Of a stretch of DNA of 64,000 bases, positions 10,671-22,589 are shown piece after piece (within the stretch, counting starts at the first letter, position 1; every line of letters begins with the position of its first letter). Under the pieces are notes generated by a model. It made no database searches. It saw only the letters and a program-made list of their open reading frames with translations, and was not told the origin of the DNA. This DNA is from Scortum barcoo. Its lineage: Eukaryota > Chordata > Actinopteri > Centrarchiformes > Terapontidae. The translations under genes were made by a program, and so were the position numbers. The stretch is from the NCBI GenBank assembly GCA_023238725.1, contig CM041531.1, forward strand, positions 7,167,113-7,231,112, read 5' to 3'.

Positions 10671-13647
10671 GGGGGAAGGAGCCTGAGCTCGTGCTTGGGA
10701 GGTTGAGAGGTACCGGCTAGAGATAGTTGGACGGGCTCACCTCCACGCACATAGCTTGGGCTCTGGAACCCAGCTCCTTGAGAGGGGCTGGACCCTCCAC
10801 TACTCTGGAGTTGCCCAGGGTGAGCGGCGGCGAGCTGGTGTGGGCTTGCTTCATAGCTCCCCAGCTCAGCCGCCACATGTGTTGGAGTTCACCCCGGTGA
10901 ACGAGAGGGTCGCTTCCCTGCGCCTTCGGGTTGGGGATAGGTCTCTTGCTGTATTGTTTGTGCCTACGGGCCGAACAGCAGTACAGAGTACCCACCGGCC
11001 TTCTTGGAGTCCCTGGGAGGGGTACTTGATAGTGCTCCGACTGGGGACTCCATTGTTCTACTGGGGGACTTCAACGCTCACGTGGGCAACAACAGTGATA
11101 CCTGGAGGGGCGTGATCGGGAGGAACGGCCTCCCCGATCTGAACCCGAGCGGTGTTCTGTTATTGGACTTCTGTGCTAGTCACGGTTTGTCCATAACGAA
11201 CACCATGTTGAAAGCATAAGGGTGTCCATCAGTGCACATGGCACCAGGACACCTTACCCTAGGCCGGAGGTCGATGATCGACTTTGTTGTCGTTTCATCT
11301 GATCTCCGGCCGTATGTCTTGGACACTCGGGTAAAGAGAGGGGCTGAGCTGTCAACCCTGATCACCACCTGGTGGTGAGTTGGCTCCGCTGGCAGAGGAG
11401 GAAGTTGGACAGACCTGGCAGACCCAAACGTATTGTGAGGGTCTGTTGGGAACGTCTGGCCGAGCCCTCTGTCAGGGAGGTCTTCAACTCCCACCTCCGG
11501 AAGAGCTTCTCACAGATTCCGAGGGAGGCTGGAGACATTGAGTCCGAGTGGACCATGTTCTCTGCCTCCATTGTCGACGCGGCAGTTCGAAGTTGTGGAC
11601 GCAAGGTCTCTGGTGCCTGTCGTGGTGGCAATCCCCGAACCCGGTGGTGGACACCGGAAGTAAGGGATGCTGTCAGACTGAAGAAGGAGTCCTATCGGAC
11701 CATGTTGGCCTGTGGGACTCCTGACGCAGTTGACAGGTACCGGCAGGCCAAGCAAGCCGCAGCCCGGACGGTCCTGGAGGCAAAAACTCGGGTCTGGGAG
11801 GAGTTCGGTGAGGCCATGGAGGAGGACTATCGGTCGGCCTCGAAGAGATTCTGGCAAACCGTCCGGCGCCTCAGAAGGGGGAAGCAGTACTCTGCCAACA
11901 CTGTTTACAGTGTGCAGGTGGGGAGCTGTTGACCTCAACTGAGGACATTGTCGGACGGTGGAAGAAATACTTCGAGGATCTCCTCAATCCCACCGACTTG
12001 CCTTCCAATGAGGAAGCAGAGGATGGGGACTCTGAGGTGGACTCGTCCATCACCCAAGCCGAAGTCACTGAGGTAGTTCAGCGTAAGCTCCTCGGTGGCA
12101 AGGCGCCGGGGGTGGATGAGATCCGCCCTGAGTACCTCAAATCTCTGGATGTTGTGGGGCTGTCTTGGCTGACACGCCTCTGCAACATTGCATGGAGGTT
12201 GGGGACAGTACCTCTGGAGTGGCAAACTGGGGTGGTGGTCCCTCTTTTTAAAAAGGGGGACCGGAGAGTGTGTGTTCCAACTACAGAGGGATCACACTTC
12301 TCAGCCTCCCGGGAAGGTCTACGCCAGGGTACTGGAGAGGAGAATTCGGCCGATAGTCGACCCTCGGATTCAGGAGGAACAATGCGGTTTTCGTCCTGGT
12401 CGTGGAACAGTGGACCAGCTCTATACCCTCCGCAGGGTGCTTAGAGGGTTTATGGGAGTTTGCCCAACCAGTCCACATGTGCTTTGTGGATCTGGAGAAG
12501 GCATTCGACCGTGTCCCTCGTGGTATTCTGTGGGGAGTGCTCCGCATGAGTATGGGGTCCGGGGGCCTTTGCTAAGGGCTGTTCGGTCTCTGTACGACCG
12601 GAGCAGGAGCTTGGTTCGCATTGCCGGCAGTAAGTCAGACCTGTTTCCCAGTACATGTTGGACTCCGGCAGGGCTGCCCTTTGTCACCGGTCCTGTTCAT
12701 AATCTTTATGGACAGGATTTCTAGGCGTAGCCAGGGGCCGGAGGGAGTCAGGTTTGGGAACCACAGGATTTCATCTCTGCTTTTTGCAGATGATGTTGTC
12801 CTGTTGGCTTCTTCAAGCCAGGACCTTCAGCATGTGCTGGAGCGGTTTGCAGCCGAGTGTGAAGCGGCTGGGATGAGAATCAGCACCTCCAAATCCGAGG
12901 CCATGGTACTCGACCGGAAAAGGGTGGTGTGCCCTCTCCGGGTGAGTGGAGAGGTCCTGCCTCAAGTGGAGGAGTTCAAGTATCTCGGGGTCTTGTTCAC
13001 GAGTGAGGGAAAGATGGATGGGCGTGAGATTGACAGGCGGATTGGTGCAGCGTCCGCAGTTATGCGGTCGGTGTACCGGACCGTCGTGGTGAAGAAGAAG
13101 GAGCTGAGTCGAAAGGCGAAGCTCTTGATTTACCGGTCAATCTACGTTCCCACCCTCACCTATGGTCATGAACTTTGGGTAATGACCAAAAGGACAAGAT
13201 CATAGCGGATACTGACAAGCGGCCGAAGAAATGAGTTTCCTCCATGCAGGGTGGCTGGGCGCTCCCTTAGAGATAGGGTGAGAAGCTCGGTCATCTCGGG
13301 AGGAGCTCGGAGTCGGGAGAGCCGCCTGCTCCTTCCTTGCATCGAGAGGAGTCAGCTGAGGTGGCTTGGGCATCTCTTTCGGATGCCCCCTGGACGCCTC
13401 CCCTAGGGAGGTGTTCCAGGCGTGTCCCACCGGGAGGAGGCCTCGGGGAAGACCCAGGACACGCTGGAGAGACTATGTCTCTCGACCTGGCCTGGGAACG
13501 CCTCGGGGATCCCCCCCCCGGAAGAGCTGGAGGAAGTGTCTGGGGTGAGGGAGGTCTGGGCATCTCTGCTCAGACTGCTGCCTCCGCGACCCGGTCCCGG
13601 ACCAAGCGGATGAAAATGGATGGATGGATGGATGGATGGATGGATGG
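10671..13647 (+). mobile_element. Rex3-like (RTE-clade) element, copy B (5'-shortened by tandem duplication)
   Basis: Near-identical to copy A from 7487 onward. It lacks the 5' leader and the first endonuclease codons because the duplication breakpoint falls inside the element. The ATGG tail has eight units (13616-13647) against six in copy A. The same 3' flank follows. Long tracts match copy A exactly, for example about 8214-8360 against 11385-11531, while small indels differ between the copies at many spots. Confidence 0.85.
10690..13605 (+). pseudogene. Endonuclease/reverse transcriptase polyprotein of copy B, frameshifted
   Basis: Same protein as in copy A, lacking the extreme N terminus. 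GDFNAHVG lies near 11066-11089 in frame with NGLPDLNPSGVLLLDFC. The longest clean stretches are 11372-11932 (186 codons, linker and thumb-proximal region) and 12621-13205 (194 codons). The second of these carries GLRQGCPLSP and the catalytic FADD at 12783-12794. Motif A, FVDLEKAFDRVP, lies near 12485-12520. The C-terminal RRPRGRPRTRWRDY block is at about 13437-13480. Frame breaks remain, for example a two-base insertion before the GATCACCACC near 11358. Many breaks in copy A are absent here and the reverse, so the common ancestor or the true sequence probably had a longer open frame. Confidence 0.8.
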
Positions 13648-13850
13648 GATCCACTTGATATCAACTGCAGAGGACTTGCTTAATCACTTTCATATTTATT
13701 ACTTACAGACTGTATTAAAATGGCTTTTTATTACATGTACATGTAAAAATCTAAAATATTTACAGATGTTCATTAGACTTAGACTTCACTTTATTGATCC
13801 CTTTGGGATGACTTCCTCAGGGAAATTTAAAGCAGTATTAAAAGAACTGG
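13648..13850. repeat. Second copy of the element A 3' flank
   Basis: Matches 10467-10670 except for one base. After AAAGAACTGG it continues into unique sequence starting TCATTGCAAA. This shows that the true downstream flank follows copy B, and that the join at 10670 is the duplication junction. Confidence 0.85.
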
Positions 13851-13859
13851 TCATTGCAA

Positions 13860-13935
13860 ATAGACTAAACTAACTAAACTTCATTTATACCGCACCTTTC
13901 AAAATAAATGTGAGGTGCTTGAAATCAACAAATGA
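13860..13935 (+). repeat. Possible LINE 3'-end fragment
   Basis: ACTTCATTTATACCGCACCTTTC, with GAGGTGCTTGAAAT further on, resembles the fish repeat end that usually reads CTTTATTTATATAGCACCTTTC, then AAAGTGCTT. A similar decayed block occurs at 19811-19880. Recognition is from memory and the copy is diverged. Confidence 0.35.
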
Positions 13936-16900
13936 AATATATTACAAATGTAAAAAAAAAATTTGAGTTACATCAGTTTGATTATGCAGGCTTCAGATCA
14001 TCAGGCAAGGATTTATAGACTTAAACACTTAAAAGACCACCAATTAAAAATACTCCATGACAAATTATCCATCCATCCATTCATCCATCTATCCAATATT
14101 TATATCCACTTAGTTGCCAGTCAACCACACTTACACCCACAGGCGATTTATCCTTGATTCAGAATTTTAATAAATAAAAAGTTGTATTACCAGCAAAATC
14201 TACTTCAAGTATCAAAAGTAAAAGCTTTCATTGCAATGACTGGTCTCTCTCTCAGTGATATTGATGTATTAACCTGCAAGCAGCATTTTAATGTTGTCAC
14301 TGGTCCAGGTGGCACTGAGTCTCAGTACTTAATATACTCGTTCATCATATTTTATGGGCTTATCGTATATTTTGTAACACCTTAATCTGCAAAGTAACTA
14401 GTACCTACATCATCAGACACTGGACACTGGTTGCATGCAGTTCTTAATTGTAGAAAGTACAGATAGAAATTGTACTTAAGTAAAGTACTTGGAAACATTT
14501 CAGCTCTGTATACGTAGAGAACATTGCAAACTTTGCAATATAAAACAGCCCTGCACAGATCTCCTTATGGTGTGTTTGGGGAAGGATAGATTTTTAACAC
14601 ATTAGCTCTACTGTTTGACATTAGCAGGTCCTACTTTTTTAGCACCCATGACAACAGAAAATGATAGATTAGACTGCACGCCACATAAAACATAGCTCAG
14701 GTTATAGAAATACTCGACACAAGTGAACACTTGTGGTCCCAGTGGCATTTGTTTTTTTCTGTTTGTCTTTGAAGAAAGCACAGTGGAGACACTCGGCGTT
14801 CCCTCTGTGCTGCCACCGACAACAGAATCTGACAAAAACAATTACAACTTAAAGTCACTGCAGCATATTAACTCGGTTGTGCTGGTTAAAAAACGTTTGC
14901 TCTGAGTCTCTATCTTCCCTACCAACGGTGCAGCTGCACTTTGTCAGCCTTTATCATTTTGTCAAGTGTGGCACGGCTGCCTCAGAGATGCACAGATAAA
15001 CCTGCATGTTTATGTCCTCCCTGCTCGTGCCGTGGCTGCAGGCCTGCGTTTCCTTTCCTGCAGGTATTCACATGAATTCCTTTTTATCCTCTTGTCGATG
15101 TGCTGTGACTGTAGTCTCTCAGATTGTGCTGCTAATGCTTTGATCACGCTGATGCCTTAAGAATACAGTTTGAGTTATGACCATCTGTTAGAGTTCATAT
15201 ATGCTGGCGCTCATATTAAATTCCATGTTTGGCTGCATCTTTCTTTTAAAACTTGGACTCAAATTGGATAACCCACAATGTGACTTTCCATGAAAATGCA
15301 GCCTCCTTTAATAGCTGTCAGCATCATGAGATGTAATATGTGTTAGATTATTTCACGCAGTGTAAATAATTTTACATCTCGATCCACTTAATAGCATCAG
15401 ATTTGCTTTTAGTTTTTAATCTACTCTGATCTTTCTTGGTTTACCATTACTTTTATATTTTCATAGAGGTAGAGTCAGTGAAGGCACACAGCATAAAACA
15501 ATCTATAATATATATAACAATATATTATATATAACAAATCTATAAAATGAATGTGTGTTTTCAGAAATGTTCACTCCTACTTAAAAGTTGATTTAATGTG
15601 TTTTTTTTTTTGTGGACAACACGAGCAAAGGGGATCATTGGAAATTTCCTATTTTGATGTTCAAGCATCCCAATCCGTATTTAATACTTCAGTTATACAG
15701 TAGATTGATGATAAAAGAAGAGAGTGGTAGATTTTTCTAAATAACTGAATTTGAGGAAAGATGAACCTTTCTCAACTTACTCTTTAGCTTTATGCTGCAA
15801 AGGCTTTGTCCCCGGTGACATAACAACAGCAGTATGCTCTTAAAACTGCTGTCTCGGCAGCATTTTGTTTATCCAGGTCATGCAGCAGCTGTGTAACCTA
15901 AGCAACTATGCAAGGTCTTAAAGATGCCCCAGTACCTATTTGAGAAGATTCAGCAGTTTCTGAATAAAAGCAAACATGCAACAATAACAGTAAAAAAGGC
16001 TTATTTTTTCACTCAGGTTGTAGCTTTACTGCATCTTGTGGTTTTATCTCTCCACAGTGAAATATTGTTCCTAAGGTTTTGTGCCGTGGTCAGTGCAGAC
16101 ATTACTTGCAATATACAGAACTACCTGAAGATGGAAGTAAAAACCCACCATTGAGTTTGGAAAGCAGACAGCCTCTGAATTATGAGCATTGTTAATCCTT
16201 TCACCTCAGACAATTCAGTTTGTATTCTTGTAGTACTTCATTGTTCCCTCCCCTCTGGAGTAGTGTGTCAAGGGCGCCCACACGTGATGGCACAGCCGAG
16301 TGGAGATACCATAACAATTACTTGAAGTTGAGTGATTTTGTTTCCTCCTATTGGCTCATAGTACTTGTACCACAGGGGGACACCTCATTTCAGTGTGAAG
16401 TGGGTGCTCAGGTCAATATTATGTGCATTCACAAATTCAATCTCTTACAATTCTTTTTCTATGGAACAATTCCAATTTGTATTTCACAGCGTGACAGATG
16501 AGAATCTTGGTGTCTGTCTGTTTTTTTTTTACATTTCAAAATTGAATCTGCAAGTTAATATTGTAATATGCAAACAGAGAAAGCCAGTACCTGCAGGAAG
16601 TACAAGGATTAAACTAAAACAGATTCTGTATTTTAATGGATGCAATACATATTATAATGCGTTTTTAAGGTAAACAGTCACCCTGAATTCAAGATGCTGT
16701 ATTGTTTTTGTAAACCTTGTGCCAAAATATTGTATTGTACCACACAACCGCCTTAGCAGTCTGGCCACTTTTTATATAGGCTGTTAGCAATTTGTTTTTA
16801 TGGCAGAACTGACATTACAAGCGTTTCGGGGCAATAGTCTTCATAAACAGTAATTCACCTATATTGCCCAGTATTTATCGTGCGGGGTCATCCTGTAAAG

Positions 16901-18072
16901 GCCAGAGCCTACTCCAGTGAGAGGCGAGGAGGGCAAATTGGTGAAAATAAGTCTAAGAAATGGTCACTTAATGGTACAAAACCAATCGAACATGGAACAG
17001 ACAAATGTTCGAACATAAAACCTGGGGGAGGGGTGACGGTTGGTAAAGTTGCTGACATTTCAGAAACTAGAAGTCTATGTTTATAGATCAGCAAATGTAT
17101 AGATTCTTTGCCTGGAGCTACGGCACATACAGTACAGTAGCAATGAAGTTACTGGTAGCAAGAGGTCATCTCTGTATTCTTTCCAAGGCCAGAAGTCTGA
17201 GAGATGGAATAAGTGGGTATATTAAAATGCCAGTTTTAATACCTCAGTAGAACAATGCAAACACATAATGGTTGTCAGACAATCTTCTTGTCGGTCTTGA
17301 CACTGTTGAGGTGCATCCATGTTACTGACTAACATAGGTCTTATAAGTAAATGGCACCACGAGTATTGTTGATAAAGCCGGCATCTGTGGAAACCATCCC
17401 ACACTCCTATAAATTCCTCCCACGCTTGTGAAAACACTTCCACATACAGGTTAAATGTGTCTGTTTTCTGTGTCCTTATTCAGTCCAAATCTCAGTCCGC
17501 AGAATCCCTCCTTAATCACAGAAATATTCGTTCTCTTATCAAGTTATGGCCACACCACTTCCCGTCCTAAAAATTAGATGCATGCAGTGTTGCTGATGAA
17601 GGACTTTAGGCTTATTCTGTTATGAATTTCTCTTACTAAGATTATCAACTAAAGCTCTAAAATGTAAAGTATAATCAGCACTTAATTATACATAATTAAC
17701 TTAATAATAGTCTTCTTATAACAATCACATGGGTGAATAATTTGTGGAAAAAGCTGTTTAGCAGTCTTTGCCTTCACTCGGAGGATGCTGGGTAAGTAGC
17801 TCACTGGCTAGCAACCCCACAGAATCACAATAAACTGAGGCACAATCCCACACAAATGCTCCTCTCCAGAGAGAGCATCACCATGGTTTAAGGCCAAGGT
17901 TCTGCTCCAGGGGTCTTGCTGGAACATTACAATGTGTTGGGAACAAAGCTGGTCTACAATGGCTGAGGTTTCCCTCATTGGTTTGAATTGTGCAAGCAAT
18001 ACATTGTACGTGCATACAATGGGCAGAATCCTGTACTGTCTTAATACAGTCATTGCTGCTCTGCCACTAAAT
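13936..18072. other. Non-coding stretch with minor repeat traces
   Basis: No supported gene. ATCCATCC repeats at 14067-14095, followed by GTTGCCAGTCAACC, look like the degenerate end of a dispersed repeat. A block near 16875-16930 (GGGTCATCC, then AGAGCCTACTCCAG, then GAGAGGCG) faintly resembles another one. A T run lies at 15600-15612. Open frames of 60-102 codons have no recognisable content. Confidence 0.5.
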
Positions 18073-18075
18073 GCT

Positions 18076-18280
18076 GATGTCCTGCTGCTGTCTTGTTGCT
18101 AAAAGTGGGTGTCCTGGCATCTTACTCCAGCTTCATGTGGGTGTCCTGCCAGTTTACTGGCTTTAAATGTGGGTGTCCTGGCATCTTGCCTCGGACTGTG
18201 GGTGTCCTGCTACTGACTTCAGTTGTTCTACCATTGTAGCCCCCCTTGGTCAGATAGATATGTTTAGCTGTCCTGCAGTT
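18076..18280. repeat. Minisatellite-like array, period about 32 bp
   Basis: GTCCTG recurs at 18079, 18111, 18143, 18175 and 18204, spacings 32, 32, 32 and 29, mostly inside a longer GTGGGTGTCCTG core. A further GTCCTG at 18270 lies 66 bases on, about two periods. Spacer sequence is partly shared, for example GGCATCTT after the units at 18111 and 18175. The units are diverged, so the array is old. Confidence 0.7.
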
Positions 18281-19578
18281 ATTAGCACTGATGTGATGGG
18301 ATTGTTGTCTCACAGCCACATGGCTTATGAATTTGATCTTTTTTTTTTCACTTTCCACAGCAGAGTGCAGAGATGAAACTTTAAATAGAAACTTTAAAAA
18401 GTGCTTTCTGAGTGTGTCTAGGTTGAGTGTTAAAGAGTTAAACAGGAGCAGCTTTTCTTCTGCGCTGAATGTTAGATAGCTTAATGTTTTTGCTGGATGG
18501 GACATGCATTGGTTGTAACATTGGCTGAACCTGTCATCTGAACACACGTTTCACACGTATGCTCGACTACGACCTCTTGTTTATCAAGCAGCTACCTACT
18601 GACCAACAGCTTTGGGGATTTGTGTTTGGTGGCATTAAGGTTGTTTTTCCAGTATCTCCGTTCATTTGTTCGGAGCGTGTGGTGACAAACTAAACATTCC
18701 AGACATGATGTTCAGAGCTTATTTCAGCTCCGGTTCTGTGAAAGCAAATTTCCATACTCCTGCACTGAGAGAATGAACCAACTGACAGGAAACTGCCTTA
18801 AGCTTCAGCTTTGCTGCCAGACTTCTCTTTTTTTTTTTTTTGGTTTTGTTTTTTTTTTGTTTTCTCTTTCCTTTTCCACACAAAATGTTGAATGGCACTG
18901 TAGATGTTGAGAATGGAAATTTATGCAAGGGAATGCTGGATTTTTTTTCTCTCTCTCTCTCTTCCAGTGCAAACCCTCTGTAAACATACATAATAGACTA
19001 TGGAGATTTCAGTACTCGCTAACTTATCTTCTTGAGCTTAATATTCATGTGGAGGAAAAGCAGAAGAGGAACAAGGGGCATCTTTGCAGAAAGCAAACGG
19101 TCGTCGGTAAAAAGCAGCAACGTTGCTGACAGGCCATTATTTTAGCTAGCTCAGAATCAGGATATCTTGATTTACTCAGGCAACTGTCAGTCAACATGGC
19201 TGTCCTTGGATATATTATTGCAGACAAGTGGAAATGTTGCCTGCTGGGACTGTTGTAGCCTAAAGGTAAGGACAGGCATGTGACCAGAAGGAGAGATTTC
19301 TGGACTAGGGAAATGTGGACTAAAAAGGTGATTGAGTGATACCACAAATATGTCAAGAGCCAGTATCTAAGTGCTCCTTAGCACGGCAATTAATCCAGTT
19401 TGCCCAGTGCAACTACTTCATATAAAATAGTATTGGTTTTATTCGTCAGCTCCACAGGTGAATGTACTTTAAATGTGAGGCAGGATGGTGCTAAATGGAG
19501 AATCTACTGTAATCTACTGCAAATCCCTTTCATGGAGAAATAAAGGGTTTAGAGAGAAAACAAAAACATCTAGACTCA

Positions 19579-19716
19579 CGGGCCTTTATGTTGGATTCAG
19601 CGAAAGAATATATGTCCTCGAAGGCTCAAAGACTCATTGGCCCGTGCCTACGGTATTTTGACAGCTGGTAGGCAAGCGCTGCCTTTTTCTTGCTTTTAAA
19701 TTCTCATAAAGGCCCG
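19579..19716. repeat. Inverted-repeat block, possibly MITE-like
   Basis: CGGGCCTTTATG at 19579-19590 is the exact reverse complement of CATAAAGGCCCG at 19705-19716, 114 bases apart. A related GGCCCGTG lies inside at 19638. No clear target-site duplication is visible. It could be a small non-autonomous DNA element or chance. Confidence 0.3.
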
Positions 19717-19810
19717 CACACGTTTATACTTCTATTCTTGTGAAATCCATACTGACATAATGAATTGTATAGCATCTCACCCCAAACCAAACCACGATAG
19801 TTAGATAATT

Positions 19811-19885
19811 AGGCAATGTATTTATATAATACATTTCACACACAGTTGCAGTTCAAAGCCTTTCAAATGGCATAATGAAATAAGA
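19811..19885 (+). repeat. Possible LINE 3'-end fragment
   Basis: TATTTATATAATACATTTCA, followed by GCAGTTCAAAG, resembles the common fish repeat end TTTATATAGCACATTTCA...CAAAGTGC, as does the block near 13860. It is diverged and recognised from memory. Confidence 0.35.
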
Positions 19886-22379
19886 TATGATAATAATTGT
19901 AAAATATTTAAGACATTAAAACATTGTCTCTTATTATTTGCCTCAACCCAACTGGTCAATCAGCGATTGATAAGACTGTCACATCTTTCTAACTTACAGT
20001 GCTCCCTTCTATCAGCTCGTCCTCCAGCGGAAGCCTGATTGTGCTGCTAAAGTCCGACATTCATCATTTCTTCCGCAGCAACCGCAGTGGGAATAAAGAG
20101 CTGAGATATTAACTTTATATTTTTACCTCATAGCCAAAAATGTTGAAAATTGCCTGCATAAGATTTTTGTTGCATAAGTCCATAGATGTTTATGACTTTG
20201 ACTTTGCTAAGAGGCATTAAGAAATGATTGGAGGAAGTGGGAAAAGAGTAAGTATGTACCTATAAAAATGTTTCTAATAGGCCTTATTGTGTTCCACAGC
20301 AGGCTATTAATTTTTTTTTTTTTTTTTTTTTTTTGGTTACTACAACTAGCTCAGCTGGTATACTGTGATTGTGAATGACTCAGACTGTGCAAAGCAACTA
20401 AAATTGCTTGGCTTGCCTGTAGAGATTTTATGTGTTTCAAGGAGGATATAAAGAAATTGGTATATCTGATGCTAAACTGGCAGAGCAATGGAATATTTTC
20501 TGTTTGCAAAACTGCTTTAATAACTGAAAACATACAAGGAAGAGTCTCTTAAAGCCAATGTTACTCAGTTTGGCTGTGTAACTATACCAGCTATATATAT
20601 ATATGCAAGAACATGTAGAGAAATCCTAAAAAAAATGCCAAACATTGCTTGGGTCTGCCTAAATCAAAGCATCCCATTTAGGATGATCAAAATTCAAATG
20701 AAGCATTCATAAACAAAGTATACAAATCAATTGATGCAACATTCAGGCTTAGCTATGGGGATTTATCCAAATGTAATCTCGCATAATATCAACAATTGAT
20801 GCTCTATAGTAATTATTCCTAATTATGATAAGATGCTCAACAGGTTGGCTCGGAGTGCTGGGACTACAAGTTTCTGGCTGATGTGATACATTATTGAGAC
20901 AGATTACAAAGGTCCACTGAGGACGCTCTCCCTGGTAACCAAGGCGAGCTGCGGTCTGGCGGACTCATTACAGCTGGTCACCATGGGTTTCCATGCATGA
21001 ACTTCTAATTAGACCAAATAAATGGGTGGAAATCTTTCAGTATGGAAAATGGGCTACTACTGGGGTACAATGGACTCCAAACTCTATTAAAGCTGTAATG
21101 GAAATCATTTATCATGCCTTTGGTGTGTGACCTCCACCTTTTGTATGGACTGCTTAATATTCTACCTGTATTACATAGCTTGGAGTCTCACTTGGAACAT
21201 CCTCTCAGTCCAACATTTTGTTCTAGAGCTGTTCTTACTTTCATAAGAATAACCTTGAATTTCAAAGAGATTCGCAGGGCAAGTGAGGCGGGAGGGGTGA
21301 GATGATTTTATTACCACAGATTTCTGTTCTTCTATCAGTGTCTAGACGTGGTTGATTTAAAGACTGAGAACCGTATGTGTTCATATACAACGCTGGATTT
21401 CACTCTGTACGAACAAATGATACTTTAATGTGAGAAAGATTCACATCGTCTCGTCCCAAAATGAAAAATTTAATTTAAAATAACATTTTATTCCCATAAT
21501 TAACATCCTGTGCTTGCAAGAGACAAAAAATTAAATTTCTTGGGACTTCTGGGACATTTTGTACATGTATAATTTTACATACTAAATACAAATATATATA
21601 CTGTATTTATAAGGTGATGATTACATATATATTATGAGACATTGATGTATGAAATATTCACAGTCTGGTTATGTTATTCAAAAAATGGTTTTCAGTTTAA
21701 TTTCCATAAAGTTTAGTATATATAAATATTGCCATATAAAAATTATATATACTATAGTTGAGTATTTAACACTAATTTTCTTTCTTTCTTAATTTGATTT
21801 ATTTTTATTATTATTCTACTTAATAGTTGTCATCTTTGTTGACAGTGACTAAAGCTAGCTACTTATACCCCTACTACTTCTGCATTGTTTCTTACTCTCT
21901 TTTATCTCTTTTTATTTCATCTAGTTTGATTTATTTAGTTTCAGTTCAGCCAGTTGTCGCTCAGTTTAAGAAGAGCTTTAGTTTACTTTACTGTTATCGG
22001 ACACATCATTTATCTTAGAAGCAAGGGGAAAATCATTTAAGCCCAATAAAGAAGTAAAGCAAAGGGAGAAAAATTCAAATAATACTCTGCATCACAGTTT
22101 ATTATTTCAATTAGTTTTTCCCCCACTGGAGGTAATTGATGTTTTTTCCTTTAATTTTCAGTGTTCACTAACAGCCTAACATTGCCCTCTGTTTTAAGTA
22201 CACAGCTTCATTACTAATTACACTTTAAATCTATTACTCCCTTGCCTTAACTGAACTGTGACTTTGCTGTGACTCAACTGTTAACCCCCTGAGTGTTTAC
22301 TCGCGGCGACTCTTTCCGCTCAACGTCCTGCTGAATCTCCACCTTTCAGACTGCGGGGAAGTAAACAGGCAGAATGAAA

Positions 22380-22589
22380 TGAATGGAGAGGTGTATTGTT
22401 GGAGGAGCGACCGGCACCAAACAATGGCAAGAATGCCTCTCGCCAATAGCTGAAGCTGCACGGGCGCTGACATCATATCACTCCCACATCTCCTTCTCTT
22501 GATTTCAGCCCCACCCGCTCCTTTCCATTAGCAAGTCGGTCCGTGTCCCTGTGTTATTTAAAGCCAGAGATCCTCCCTCTCTCCGAGTC
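22380..22589 (+). promoter_or_regulatory. Candidate core promoter and proximal elements
   Basis: A TATA-like TATTTAAA lies at 22555-22562, and an initiator-like TCACTG with its A at 22590 lies 35 bases downstream. Upstream are a GC/KLF-type CCCCACCCGC at 22509-22518, a CRE/AP-1-like TGACATCA at 22468-22475, a CCAAT within CGCCAATAGC (22441-22450), and two opposed SOX-type sites, ATTGTT (22395-22400) and AACAATGG (22420-22427). The block is more GC-rich than its surroundings and directly precedes the signal-peptide exon. The start site is inferred, not measured. Confidence 0.5.

Larger units (their letters stand above)
7487..13850. repeat. Tandem duplication of about 3.18 kb, two units
   Basis: Unit 1 is 7487-10670 and unit 2 is 10671-13850. 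Both start inside the endonuclease region, run through the element tail, and include about 200 bases of the same single-copy 3' flank. The unit 1/unit 2 junction is seamless at ACTGG followed by five more G. ACTGG is present both at the internal start (7482-7486) and at the end of the flank (10666-10670, 13846-13850), so the join has 5 bp of microhomology. Copy B has no target-site duplication of its own at its left edge. This is DNA-level duplication, or a false duplication made by the assembly, and not a second transposition. Confidence 0.85.
18281..22379. other. Non-coding stretch upstream of the promoter
   Basis: No supported gene. It holds T and CT runs at 18829-18842 and 18942-18962, and a T run at 20311-20334. 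A 12-bp perfect inverted pair (19579-19590 and 19705-19716) is listed separately. Very AT-rich sequence lies around 21540-21800. Confidence 0.5.

Noticed and set aside
10671..13647. Copy B as an independent, nested or second retrotransposition
   Set aside because: It carries copy A's 3' flank and starts inside the coding region without its own left target-site duplication, so duplication explains it better.
20930..20945. CCTGGTAACCAAGG as an RFX X-box
   Set aside because: Only one half-site fits; the second half is missing.
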